17,058 nt of DNA from Dehalococcoidia bacterium UBA7891 (GCA_002500485.1 DLRJ01000108.1:1-17058), one strand, 5' to 3'; shown: positions 6,120-14,491, counted from the first letter of the stretch. Numbers and translations are program-made. Notes: generated from the sequence alone by a model not told the origin.

Positions 6120-7412
6120 ATGTCCACAACTCAGAACGATTACCTATGTTCATTTTGTAGCAAACCTCAGGCACAAGTAAAAAGGCTAATAGCAGGACCT
6201 GACAGGGTTTTCATATGCGACGAATGTGTCGAGTTATGCCAACAAATAATTTCAGAGGAAACTCCGGAAGACATAGAGGATCTAGATAACCCGGTCGAAA
6301 AAGGTATTACCCCGAAATTCATTTATGACCAACTGGAAGAGTACGTAATCGGCCAAGAGAAGGCAAAGAAAATTCTAAGCGTGGCTGTATACAACCACTA
6401 CAAGAGGGTTTGGTCGAATAAACATTCAGATGAAAAAATAGAGCTTCAGAAGGCAAATATTTTAATGTATGGGCCATCTGGGTCAGGCAAAACTCACCTT
6501 GCACAAACTCTGGCAAAAATACTAGACGTACCATTTGCCATCGTAGACGCGACTTCAATAACAGAAGCGGGTTATGTTGGAGAAGACGTTGAAAATATAC
6601 TTTTGAGACTTATCCAAGCTGCCGACTACGATATTTCAAAAGCAGAACACGGAATCATATACATTGATGAAATAGATAAGATCACGAGAAAAAGTCCAAA
6701 CCCTTCAATTACTAGGGATGTATCCGGCGAAGGTGTTCAGCAGGCTCTTCTAAAAATCATAGAGGGATGTCTTGCTAATGTCCCTCCACAAGGTGGTCGA
6801 AAACACCCTCAACAAGAATTCATGCAAATAAAAACTGATGACATTCTCTTTATGGTAGGTGGTGCATTTGAAGGCATGGCTGAACTACTAATGAAAAGAG
6901 TCCATAAAGATAACTACAGCGTGGGATTCAAACAAGCCTCCAATCATAATGAGGGCAGCCAAAGTGTGATCGATTCAGTTCGTCACCAACTTAATCCTGA
7001 TGACTTAATGGAATTTGGTTTCATCACCGAATTCGTAGGTAGACTACCGGTTCTAGTGACTTTAGATGAACTCACAAAAGACGATTTGGTACGAATATTG
7101 ACTGAACCCAAAAATGCATTTGTAGAACAATACAAAGCCTTGTTCAGAATGGAAAATGTTAATTTGAATTTTAGTAAAGATTCATTGTTAGCCACAGCTG
7201 AACAAGCCATAGAACAAAAGACCGGAGCCAGAGGGTTACGCACTATTTTGGAATCAACTCTCATGGAAGTTATGTTTGAACTACCCAGCATGAGTGGCAT
7301 AACACACTGTGATGTTGAGAAAGAGACCATTACAGGGGACTCTCCAGTGAAATTGTCAAACGACAGCAGCGAGATAATCGAACTTGCAACCCTGGAAAAG
7401 AAATCTGCTTAG
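6120..7412 (+). CDS. clpX: ClpX, AAA+ unfoldase of the Clp protease
   Basis: Hexameric ATPase that recognises, unfolds and translocates proteins into ClpP. The 430 residues comprise an N-terminal C4 zinc-binding domain (Cys10, Cys13, Cys33, Cys36), Walker A GPSGSGKT (118-125), pore loop GYVGEDVE (151-158), Walker B IIYIDEIDK (179-187), the RDVSGEGVQQALLKIIEG segment (199-216), an RKH pore-2 loop (227-229), and sensor-2 GARGLR near residue 370. The ClpP-docking IGF loop reads VGF (268-270), a conservative change. GAGGT lies before the ATG. It is the last gene of the operon; its stop is 13 bp from the convergent aspS stop and I see no terminator hairpin between them. Confidence 0.97.
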   Translation: MSTTQNDYLCSFCSKPQAQVKRLIAGPDRVFICDECVELCQQIISEETPEDIEDLDNPVEKGITPKFIYDQLEEYVIGQEKAKKILSVAVYNHYKRVWSNKHSDEKIELQKANILMYGPSGSGKTHLAQTLAKILDVPFAIVDATSITEAGYVGEDVENILLRLIQAADYDISKAEHGIIYIDEIDKITRKSPNPSITRDVSGEGVQQALLKIIEGCLANVPPQGGRKHPQQEFMQIKTDDILFMVGGAFEGMAELLMKRVHKDNYSVGFKQASNHNEGSQSVIDSVRHQLNPDDLMEFGFITEFVGRLPVLVTLDELTKDDLVRILTEPKNAFVEQYKALFRMENVNLNFSKDSLLATAEQAIEQKTGARGLRTILESTLMEVMFELPSMSGITHCDVEKETITGDSPVKLSNDSSEIIELATLEKKSA

Positions 7413-7425
7413 CTAATATCGCTTC

Positions 7426-9234
7426 TTAGCCTTCTTCAACCTCAAGGCCCACTACTTCAATATGAAGCTCTTCTAATTGGCTTTGTTCTACAGCTGAAGG
7501 AGCTCCAAACAATGGATCCATCTGGCTTTGCGTTTTAGGGAACGCAATTACATCTCTTATCGAATCTTTTCCCATAAGTATCATAATGAGCCTATCTATG
7601 CCTGGTGCGATTCCCCCGTGTGGAGGTGCTCCATATTCGAAGGCATCCAACAATTGGGAAAACCTTTCCGATACCTCTTCTCTAGAATAGCCAAGCACTC
7701 CAAATATATCTTCCTGCAATTCCCTGTTGTGAACCCTTATACTTCCACTCGCCATTTCAAGCCCGTTACAAACTAAGTCATATGACTGTGCAATAACCTT
7801 ACCTGGGTCATTGGATAAATACTTACTAAATCCGTCCTTAGGCATGCAGAAGGCATGGTGGGATGCATCCCATCTCCTCTCCTCCAAATTCCATTCAAAT
7901 AGCGGAAAATCTGTTACAAATGCAAACATCATCATATTTGGATCAGCCAACTCTAACCTTATCCCCATTTCATGACGTAATGCAGCTAAGGACGCATTAG
8001 TCGATTTTGGTTCCCCCGCCACAAGGAGCACTAAGTCTCCGTTTGCAGCACCAGTAGAAATAGCAAAATCTTTAACATTCTCTGGAGTCAAAAATCGAGT
8101 AATATTTGATCTAACTTTATCCATATCAATTGGTTCCAATGATTCACCAGCACCATTAATACCAATGGCTATGAGGCCACTTGCTCCTCGTTCCTTAACA
8201 AATTCTGTTAACTCATCTATTTGGCCTCTGGTGAATTCTCCACAACCAGGAGCAGAAAACCCCTTAACAATCCCACCGTTATCCAAAACATTATGAAAAA
8301 CATTGAATTCTGTTTTCTTCGCTGTATTTCCCAAATCTGACATCTTCATTTCAAATCTCAGATCTGGTTTGTCTGTACCGTAATCTTCCATACTTTGTTC
8401 GTAAGATAGTTTAGGAAAAGGTTTCATAAATTTCTTATCGGGAAACAAAGACTCTAACAATCCAGTAAACAAATCTTCAGTCAAAGAGAGAACATCTTCC
8501 TGGGTTACAAAACTCATCTCCAAATCTAGCTGTGTGAATTCTGGCTGTCTATCAGCTCTAGAATCTTCGTCTCTAAAACACCTAGCTATCTGAAAATATT
8601 TCTCAAACCCAGCTACCATCAAAAGTTGCTTAAGCTGCTGAGGAGATTGGGGCAAAGCATAAAAGTTACCAGGGTATAACCGGCTAGGAACTATGTGATC
8701 TCTAGCTCCTTCAGGCGTGCTTTTAATTAGTATAGGGGTTTCGATTTCCAAAAAACCCTCAGAGTCTAAGAAATCGCGTATATATTTCACAACTTTATGC
8801 CTAATTATCATGGCATTTTTCATGGCTTCTCTTCTAAGGTCAACATACCGATATTTGAGTCTTACATTCTCGTCAACTGTAGTATCTTCGTTAACATAAA
8901 AGGGAGGAGTCAAAGATTGGTTTAAAACTGTCAATTCTGAAGCATATACTTCAACAGCTCCCGACAACATATCTTCATTTACAGTGCCTTCTGGCCTAGC
9001 CAAAACCTCACCCGATACCTGTATGACCCATTCATTACGCAAGAGTTGAGCGATGACATGGGCCTTTTCTGCCAATTCTGGGTTGAATACCACCTGAACT
9101 AACCCATCTCGATCTCGCAAATCAATAAATATGAGATTGCCATGATCGCGTCTTCGGTGAACCCATCCTGCCAAGGTGACCGATTTTCCAATATCCTGAG
9201 AGCGCAAAGCTCCACAACTAATATCTTTCAACAA
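7426..9234 (-). CDS. aspS: Aspartyl-tRNA synthetase, bacterial type, probably non-discriminating
   Basis: Class II synthetase charging tRNA with aspartate in the cytosol. The 602 residues include the N-terminal OB anticodon-binding domain, the QSPQ aspartate-binding stretch (196-199), motif 2 (FRDEDSRADRQPEFTQ, from 220), the bacterial GAD insertion (about 300-420) and motif 3 (GGIAPGIDRL, 540-549). His31 (HRRRDHGN) and Gly83 (RPEGTVN) match the residues reported to let Pseudomonas AspRS also charge tRNA-Asn. The start is TTG, supported by GGAGG six bases upstream (9245-9241). It follows the Lrp/AsnC-type gene by 30 bp on the same strand, so the two are probably co-transcribed. Confidence 0.95.
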   Translation of the reverse strand: MLKDISCGALRSQDIGKSVTLAGWVHRRRDHGNLIFIDLRDRDGLVQVVFNPELAEKAHVIAQLLRNEWVIQVSGEVLARPEGTVNEDMLSGAVEVYASELTVLNQSLTPPFYVNEDTTVDENVRLKYRYVDLRREAMKNAMIIRHKVVKYIRDFLDSEGFLEIETPILIKSTPEGARDHIVPSRLYPGNFYALPQSPQQLKQLLMVAGFEKYFQIARCFRDEDSRADRQPEFTQLDLEMSFVTQEDVLSLTEDLFTGLLESLFPDKKFMKPFPKLSYEQSMEDYGTDKPDLRFEMKMSDLGNTAKKTEFNVFHNVLDNGGIVKGFSAPGCGEFTRGQIDELTEFVKERGASGLIAIGINGAGESLEPIDMDKVRSNITRFLTPENVKDFAISTGAANGDLVLLVAGEPKSTNASLAALRHEMGIRLELADPNMMMFAFVTDFPLFEWNLEERRWDASHHAFCMPKDGFSKYLSNDPGKVIAQSYDLVCNGLEMASGSIRVHNRELQEDIFGVLGYSREEVSERFSQLLDAFEYGAPPHGGIAPGIDRLIMILMGKDSIRDVIAFPKTQSQMDPLFGAPSAVEQSQLEELHIEVVGLEVEEG

Positions 9235-9264
9235 TTAAACCCTCCGGCCTGCCGATAAGAAAAT

Positions 9265-9705
9265 TTATATTCCTCTTAATTTATCTTTGGGGACATCTAG
9301 CGTAGTAAATGTCTCTATTTTTTTTACCCCATCTATATTTCCGATTTTGTTTTGCAAAAGTTCCAGAAGATCAGACAATGATTTTGTAGAAACGTTAACA
9401 AAAATATCAAAAGATCCTGATGTGATATTAACCCAGCGAATCTCATTAATTTGATTGAGTTTCAAAACGACTTGCCTGATCACAGGGAGGTCAACTTGTA
9501 TTCCAATAATAGCCTCAGTTTCCGAAGCTACATAGTTTGGGTTTAGAACCACTTTGATATCGATAATACCTTCATCTTTCAAGATATTGAGGCGACGCCT
9601 GATGGTCCCTTCACTAACGCCTAGATTTCTAGCAATACTGGCATTAGACATCCTACCATCCAAACTTAGCGTTTCAATTATTTGGTTATCTAAATCATCA
9701 ACCAT
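9265..9705 (-). CDS. Lrp/AsnC-family transcriptional regulator
   Basis: DNA-binding regulator of the leucine-responsive type, which usually responds to an amino acid bound between RAM domains of an octamer. The 146-residue length is normal for the family. The N-terminal helix-turn-helix spans about residues 5-55, with recognition region SNASIARNLGVSEGTIRRRL. A linker strand follows, then the RAM domain (about 66-140) with GSFDIFVNV as its ligand-loop region. It starts at ATG 9705 with only a weak ribosome site. A promoter and two direct repeats lie immediately upstream, so autoregulation is likely. aspS is 30 bp downstream, which hints at control of aspartate/asparagine-related functions; the effector cannot be read from sequence. 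Confidence 0.9.
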   Translation of the reverse strand: MVDDLDNQIIETLSLDGRMSNASIARNLGVSEGTIRRRLNILKDEGIIDIKVVLNPNYVASETEAIIGIQVDLPVIRQVVLKLNQINEIRWVNITSGSFDIFVNVSTKSLSDLLELLQNKIGNIDGVKKIETFTTLDVPKDKLRGI

Positions 9706-9720
9706 AAAAGTACCCGATCA

Positions 9721-9794
9721 ACTATTTGCACAAAAATATTATAGGCTCTAAAGGTACATGACAAACGTTGCTTTAGTAGTTGCACAAAATATCA
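9721..9794 (-). promoter_or_regulatory. lrp promoter flanked by two direct repeats
   Basis: On the minus strand TATAAT (9743-9738) follows TTGTCA (9764-9759) with a short 15-base spacer; GTTTGT with 17 bases is an alternative -35. Two near-identical elements containing ATATTTT(T)GTGCAA lie at 9741-9721 and 9794-9775. They match over about 20 bases apart from one T insertion and a few substitutions, in the same orientation, with cores 54 bp apart (about five helical turns). The first covers the -10 and start region; the second lies upstream of the -35. This is the layout expected for Lrp-family autoregulatory sites. Confidence 0.6.
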
Positions 9795-9797
9795 ATT

Positions 9798-10475
9798 TCA
9801 TCCTCTCTTGAGCCAAGACGTTTTGGAAAGAATATCTCTGTCAAAAACAAGCCTACACAATAGTGTAGATTTCAGTGATCCTTCACGAATCATATTTCCG
9901 TTCGACATAAGGCGTTTCGATAAAAGCATGATCACTAGCAACACGCTAAAAATTATAATATGTGTTTGCTCTTGAAAGGCAAAGCATAAGAGTGGCAGTA
10001 ATCCAAAAGAAATAAAACACCAAAATCCGCTGTCTTTATACAGAATAAGGCGCCCTATAATACCGAGAAATATCGTCAGAACAAGAATTTCTTCCCACAT
10101 TTGAAATCCAATCAGCAATCCAAAAGCTGTGGAAATTCCCCGTCCTCCCTCCAATCCAATGAAAATAGACCAATTATGGCCGGCAATCAAACTCATAGAG
10201 GCAATTAAAAGAAAATAAGGGCCTAGACCAAGGATAACATCGAGAAATAGCAGAGTAAAAGTTCCTTTTATTAAGCAGTCCAGCAAACCAGCTATGATTC
10301 CGATATTTCTGCCACCGTACACTGCTAAATTGGATGCTCCAGCATTCCTAGAGCCCTGAGTCCTAATATCTATTTTGGCCCAAAACCTTCCAAATAAATA
10401 TGAAATGGGAATTGCACCTATAAGATAGCAGCAGCAGGGAACAGCAATAAAAACAATATATTGGCTAAAATTCAC
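9798..10475 (-). CDS. plsY: PlsY-type glycerol-3-phosphate acyltransferase
   Basis: Membrane enzyme that acylates glycerol-3-phosphate from acyl-phosphate, the first step of phospholipid synthesis. The 225 residues show the PlsY pattern: GAIPISYLFGR (20-30), GSRNAGASNLAVYGGR (41-56, motif 1), LDCLIKG (65-71), and GHNWSIFIGLEGGRGISTAFG (99-119, motif 2), with about six helices. The motif 2 loop has GGRG where most PlsY have GGKG, and motif 3 is poorly conserved, so this could be a divergent paralogue. About 35 residues follow the last helix, longer than usual. The start is GTG, overlapping the end of the PHP gene by 11 bp; no good Shine-Dalgarno is present, so coupling to the PHP gene is likely. 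Confidence 0.82.
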   Translation of the reverse strand: MNFSQYIVFIAVPCCCYLIGAIPISYLFGRFWAKIDIRTQGSRNAGASNLAVYGGRNIGIIAGLLDCLIKGTFTLLFLDVILGLGPYFLLIASMSLIAGHNWSIFIGLEGGRGISTAFGLLIGFQMWEEILVLTIFLGIIGRLILYKDSGFWCFISFGLLPLLCFAFQEQTHIIIFSVLLVIMLLSKRLMSNGNMIREGSLKSTLLCRLVFDRDILSKTSWLKRG

Positions 10476-11328
10476 GGGAAATAGCTAGATCTATCTGCTT
10501 GACTGATTCTTGAGGGGGGCCTACGTCTCCGGGGTGTGGGTCGTCTCTATTCTCCGAGTTATGATAATCACTACCACCACATTTGATTAAAGAATATTTT
10601 TCGGCTAGTTCAATCAATCGGGACACTTGTTGAGAATCATAATCACCATAATAAACCTCTATACCCATTAACCCGGCTTCACAAAGTTCAGGTATTAATT
10701 CAACCAAATTCTGAATACTTTTTCGACCAGACTTTGAATTAGATAAAAGGGGGTGGGCCAAAACAGGTAATGCTCCGTTGTCCCTAAGAATTTCCACAGC
10801 TTCTGTAGGTCTGACCATCTCTCTGGGAATGAACCCTGGGGAATCGGTGTTCAGATACTTTTTAAAAGCGTCTTTAATATTTGCCGCGTACCCTAATTCC
10901 ACCAATGCCATCGCAATATGGGGTCTTCCAACAGAGTCTCCCTTTGCAATATTCCTAACCATTTCCCAGGATATATTAAGCCCAATAGAGACAAGTTTTT
11001 CAATTATCTTCTTCCCTCTGAGTAATCGGTCCTTTCTAAATATTGAAAGCTTATCTTGAAACCCCGCATCTTGTAGATCTATTCCATATCCAAGAATGTG
11101 TACTTCATCGTCAAGATAATTGGTACCTAGTTCTATTCCGTTTATCAACCTGATTCCAAACTTCGACGCACATTCCCGAGCCTCCTGTAAGGCGGAGGTG
11201 GTGTCATGGTCCGTAACTGCTATTGTCTGAAGGCCTCGTTCAAAACAAAGCTCGACAAGGTCGCTAGGAGACAAATCTCCGTCAGAATGATTGGTATGTA
11301 GATGTAAATCTACTTTTATATGATCCAT
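10465..11328 (-). CDS. PHP-domain phosphoesterase (TrpH/YciV, RNase AM-like)
   Basis: Metal-dependent phosphoesterase of the PHP family, close to E. coli YciV/RNase AM and related 3',5'-nucleotide bisphosphate phosphatases, which act on short RNA 5' ends or pAp-type nucleotides. The 287 residues carry the full ligand set: DLHLHTNHSDG (His9, His11, Asp16), TDHDT (Asp40, His41), GIEL (Glu66), EVHILGYGI (His77), AHP (His192) and GGSDYH (Asp254, His256). An inserted helical region (about 90-165) between the HILGYG strand and the AHP strand is usual in this subgroup. It follows rny by 75 bp and overlaps plsY by 11 bp. Position behind RNase Y fits a role in RNA turnover, but that is inference. Confidence 0.85.
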   Translation of the reverse strand: MDHIKVDLHLHTNHSDGDLSPSDLVELCFERGLQTIAVTDHDTTSALQEARECASKFGIRLINGIELGTNYLDDEVHILGYGIDLQDAGFQDKLSIFRKDRLLRGKKIIEKLVSIGLNISWEMVRNIAKGDSVGRPHIAMALVELGYAANIKDAFKKYLNTDSPGFIPREMVRPTEAVEILRDNGALPVLAHPLLSNSKSGRKSIQNLVELIPELCEAGLMGIEVYYGDYDSQQVSRLIELAEKYSLIKCGGSDYHNSENRDDPHPGDVGPPQESVKQIDLAISREF

Positions 11329-11340
11329 TCCAATCCATCT

Positions 11341-11367
11341 CTGGGAGTCAGGTTATCTGACCCCCAG
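11341..11367. repeat. Strong hairpin between rny and the PHP gene
   Basis: CTGGG-A-GTCAG, loop GTTAT, CTGAC-C-CCCAG: two 5-bp stems separated by one A/C mismatch. It lies 12 bases upstream of the PHP start codon and 37 bases past the rny stop. Neither strand has a T-run after it, so an ordinary terminator is not supported. It could reduce read-through, protect an mRNA end, or hinder ribosome access to the PHP gene. Its core recurs at 1901-1919. Confidence 0.55.
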
Positions 11368-11403
11368 CAGGTATTGTAAATCTATTAGCTATGCTACGGT
11401 CTT

Positions 11404-12930
11404 CTATCTTGCGTACTCAACAGACCGTTTTTCGCGTATTACCACTACTTTAATTTGTCCTGGATATGCGAGTTTTTCTTCGATATTCTTCACGACATCT
11501 CTTGCGAGAGAGGTAGCAGAAACATCGTCTATAGAGTCAGGTTCAACCATTATCCTAACCTCTCTGCCTGCTTGAATTGCGAAGCATTTTTCAACACCCG
11601 CAAAATCCCCGGCAACTTCCTCCAATTCCTCCATCCTCTTAACATAGTTCTCAACAGTGTCTTTCCTAGAACCTGGCCTAGCAGCACTTAAAGCATCTGC
11701 AGCGGCGACTATAAAGGATTCCACTGAACTCATTTCGTCATCATGGTGTTCTCCTATACAAGTAGTCACCCTATGCGAAACCTTATATTTTTTTGCTATA
11801 TCTGCACCTATTTCTGCGTGAGGTCCTTCAATCTCGTGGCTTAGTGCCTTACCTATATCATGAAGCAGTCCCCCGACCTTCGCCACCTTTACATTTGCCC
11901 CAACTTCAGCTGCCATGAGACCCGCCAGATGGGCTACTTCCAGACAATGCATTAGTACATTCTCACCATAGCTGAACCTATATTTCAGTCTACCTAATAA
12001 TCTAATTAATTCTGGATGCAGGCCTCTAACGTCAGCCTCAAGAACTGCTGATTCACCACTTTTCCATATAGTTTCTTCTACTTCTTCCTGGGACTTCTTA
12101 ACCATATCTTCGATTCTAGCAGGGTGTATCCTCCCGTCGGCTACAAGTTTAGACACCGCCAACCTAGCAACTTCCCTTCTGACCGGATCGAAGCAAGACA
12201 AAGTGATCGCCTCAGGAGTGTCATCAATTATTAAATCAACTCCAGTGTTCCGCTCTATTGAGCGTATATTTCGTCCTTCCCGTCCTATTAAACGACCTTT
12301 CATATCGTCACTAGGAATTGGCACCGTACTCACTGTGGCTTCTGAAACAACATCTGAAGCTAGCCTTTGGATCGCCTGACCCAATATCATTCTAGCCTTG
12401 TCATTTGCCTCATTTTTTGTCGACTCTTCCATATCTCGATACTTAAGAGCCAGTTCATGACGATAATCGTCCTCAGCAGTTGCCATGATGACATCCTTAG
12501 CGTCATCCATGGTCATGTCAGCTACAGTTTCAAGTCGCTGAATACTTTGAGACTTTACCCCTTCTGCTTCTTCATAGAGGCCTTCTATCTCATTTTCACG
12601 GTCATTTAATTTGCGTTCTCTTCGCTCTAAATTTTGTGACCTCTTCTCCGCATTCTCTTCTCTACTAGCGACTCGACGTTCTATCCTTCTTACTTCACCA
12701 CGTCTCTCTTTGAGCTCTTCATCTCCATTTTTTTGAAGTTTCAAAGCTTCCTCTTTTGCCTCTAAGAGTATCGATCGTTGCTGTTCTAAAGCCTGCTCCA
12801 GCATATGTTCCGCTTCGGAGCGGGCAGCGACTTTACTCCTATAGGTTTGAAAACGTTTAAAGCTACTACCTAAAACTGTACCAACAATTAAACTGATGAG
12901 GCCGGCGATCGCTATTGTCATAATATCCAT
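11404..12930 (-). CDS. rny: Ribonuclease Y, membrane-anchored endoribonuclease
   Basis: Endonuclease that initiates mRNA decay at the cytoplasmic membrane. The 508 residues show the full architecture: an N-terminal transmembrane helix (about 3-22), a long charged coiled coil (25-200), a KH RNA-binding domain with GRLIGREGRNIR (212-223), and an HD domain with His328 (LMHCLEVA), the HD pair 357-358 (GLLHDIGKA) and His395/His396 (GEHHDD). The ATG at 12930 has GAGGAGGT seven bases upstream. Its own promoter lies near 12993. The PHP-domain and plsY genes follow on the same strand. Confidence 0.96.
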   Translation of the reverse strand: MDIMTIAIAGLISLIVGTVLGSSFKRFQTYRSKVAARSEAEHMLEQALEQQRSILLEAKEEALKLQKNGDEELKERRGEVRRIERRVASREENAEKRSQNLERRERKLNDRENEIEGLYEEAEGVKSQSIQRLETVADMTMDDAKDVIMATAEDDYRHELALKYRDMEESTKNEANDKARMILGQAIQRLASDVVSEATVSTVPIPSDDMKGRLIGREGRNIRSIERNTGVDLIIDDTPEAITLSCFDPVRREVARLAVSKLVADGRIHPARIEDMVKKSQEEVEETIWKSGESAVLEADVRGLHPELIRLLGRLKYRFSYGENVLMHCLEVAHLAGLMAAEVGANVKVAKVGGLLHDIGKALSHEIEGPHAEIGADIAKKYKVSHRVTTCIGEHHDDEMSSVESFIVAAADALSAARPGSRKDTVENYVKRMEELEEVAGDFAGVEKCFAIQAGREVRIMVEPDSIDDVSATSLARDVVKNIEEKLAYPGQIKVVVIREKRSVEYAR

Positions 12931-12992
12931 GCGATATACCTCCTCAATATTCTGTTTTTACCTAGGTTCCCATTTGGAAATCTAACGTTATG

Positions 12993-13025
12993 ATTATATC
13001 AGGCATCCACTGCCACAGGTGATAT
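12993..13025 (-). promoter_or_regulatory. rny promoter overlapped by an inverted repeat
   Basis: The minus strand has TGATATAAT (13001-12993), a perfect extended -10 identical to that of tig, and no good -35. Transcription would start near 12986, with a leader of about 55 nt. An inverted repeat overlaps it: ATATCA (12996-13001) pairs with TGATAT (13020-13025), enclosing GGCA-TCCAC-TGCC (13002-13014) and five unpaired bases. As RNA read from ffh it could fold at the ffh 3' end, though no T-run follows; as DNA it could be an operator. I cannot separate these. Confidence 0.55.
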
Positions 13026-13051
13026 TGGAGTACTTTTGATTCAGATTCCAA

Positions 13052-14404
13052 TCAAAATCCGAAAGGGTTTCCCTTCTGAGAAAGCATACGCATCATCTTT
13101 TTTTGGCCACCAGATGATGACATTTCTTTCATCATTTTCCTAACCTGTTTAAACTGGTTTAAAAGCTGGTTTACGTCTTGTGGGGAAGTACCACTGCCTT
13201 TGGCGATTCTTCTCCTTCTACTACCACCTATCATCTCCGGTTTGGATCTTTCGTCTGGGGTCATCGAATATATTATCGACTCAGCTTTCACAAGGTGATT
13301 ATCATCCAAATCATCAGCATTGACTTTACCTTTCATCATGGAGAAACCTGGAACCATTTCAAGTATTTGGCTCATAGACCCCATCTTTTTGACTGCTTGC
13401 ATTTGGTTAAGAAAATCCTCAAGATCAAAAGTGGATTGTTTAATTTTGCGTTCAAGGTCTGCCATCTGATCCTGATCAAATGTAGCCTGGGCTTTCTCAG
13501 CAAGGGTTAGAACATCGCCCATACCTAGTATTCGGGAGGCCAGTCGATCAGGGTGAAATTTTTCAAGGGCGTCTATTCTTTCACCGACTCCGATGTACTT
13601 AACCGGTATCCCGGTCACTGACGTGATTGATAAAGCAGCTCCACCACGAGCATCACCATCCATCTTCGTCAACACCAAACCCGTCAAACCTATCCGATCA
13701 TGGAAATTTTGAGCCACATTAACGGATTCCTGTCCCGTCATAGCATCAACTACTAAAAGCACTTCAGTTGGATTTATGGATTTTTGGATTTCTTCCAATT
13801 CATCCATTAATTCACTATCGACTTGAAAACGTCCCGCAGTATCTATAATTGTCCAGTCAAAATTACGGTTTTTACCGGCCTCATACCCATCTATAGACAC
13901 TTTTGCTGCTGAAACCTCTGTACCGGCCTCATAGAGGCTAATACCTATCTGATCTGCTAAAACCGACAGCTGCTCTATAGCTGCAGGCCTATGAACATCG
14001 GCCGCGACCAACCCAACGGATTGGCCGGAATCTTTTAAGTGTTTGGCAAGCTTTGCAGATGTCGTTGTTTTTCCAGACCCATTGAGCCCCACCATCAAAA
14101 CAGTATTATGTTTTTCTTTTTTAGTCAGCTCTACAGAAACACCACCGAGAGTTTTTATCAGCTCATCATTAGTTACCTTAACAACATGCTGGCCGGCAGT
14201 GATGCTGGATAAAATTTCTTCACCTATAACCTGCTCTTTAATGGATGCCACAAATGATCTGGCCACTTTGAAATTCACGTCAGCTTCCAGCAGCGCTCGC
14301 CTCACTTCCTTGAGGGTGGTATCAATATCTTTTTCGGTCAGATGACCCTTGTTGGAAATAGATTTAATTACCGAAGTAAGCCTATCTGTCAATGTTTCAA
14401 ACAT
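13052..14404 (-). CDS. ffh: Signal recognition particle protein Ffh (SRP54)
   Basis: GTPase that with 4.5S/6S RNA directs nascent membrane and secreted proteins to FtsY at the membrane. The 450 residues comprise the N domain (MFETLTDRL to about 90), the G domain with G1 GLNGSGKTTT (106-115), DVHRPAA (136-142), DTAGR (188-192) and TKMDGDARGG (246-255), and the Met-rich M domain (about 300-450) with the RNA-binding SRRRRIAKGSG (395-405). The start matches other Ffh proteins. The only Shine-Dalgarno-like sequence, AGGAG, lies about 17 bases upstream, further than normal. No SRP RNA gene is visible in the window. Confidence 0.97.
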   Translation of the reverse strand: MFETLTDRLTSVIKSISNKGHLTEKDIDTTLKEVRRALLEADVNFKVARSFVASIKEQVIGEEILSSITAGQHVVKVTNDELIKTLGGVSVELTKKEKHNTVLMVGLNGSGKTTTSAKLAKHLKDSGQSVGLVAADVHRPAAIEQLSVLADQIGISLYEAGTEVSAAKVSIDGYEAGKNRNFDWTIIDTAGRFQVDSELMDELEEIQKSINPTEVLLVVDAMTGQESVNVAQNFHDRIGLTGLVLTKMDGDARGGAALSITSVTGIPVKYIGVGERIDALEKFHPDRLASRILGMGDVLTLAEKAQATFDQDQMADLERKIKQSTFDLEDFLNQMQAVKKMGSMSQILEMVPGFSMMKGKVNADDLDDNHLVKAESIIYSMTPDERSKPEMIGGSRRRRIAKGSGTSPQDVNQLLNQFKQVRKMMKEMSSSGGQKKMMRMLSQKGNPFGF

Positions 14405-14457
14405 AATAAAACAAGATTACTCCTAGATGATTTCAGCGTCTAGTAAAATGAGAGGCA

Positions 14458-14485
14458 GTCATAACCTCTTAAAGATTACTATCAA
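14458..14485 (-). promoter_or_regulatory. Possible ffh promoter
   Basis: On the minus strand TTGATA (14485-14480) and TATGAC (14463-14458) are separated by 16 bases, five and four matches to the -35 and -10 consensus. The start would fall near 14451, about 47 bases before the ffh ATG. Confidence 0.4.
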
Positions 14486-14491
14486 TTTGAC

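Noticed and set aside
9554..9751. Plus-strand frame at 9554-9751 across the lrp start.
   Set aside because: It is a shadow of the Lrp/AsnC gene and runs through its promoter; no support.
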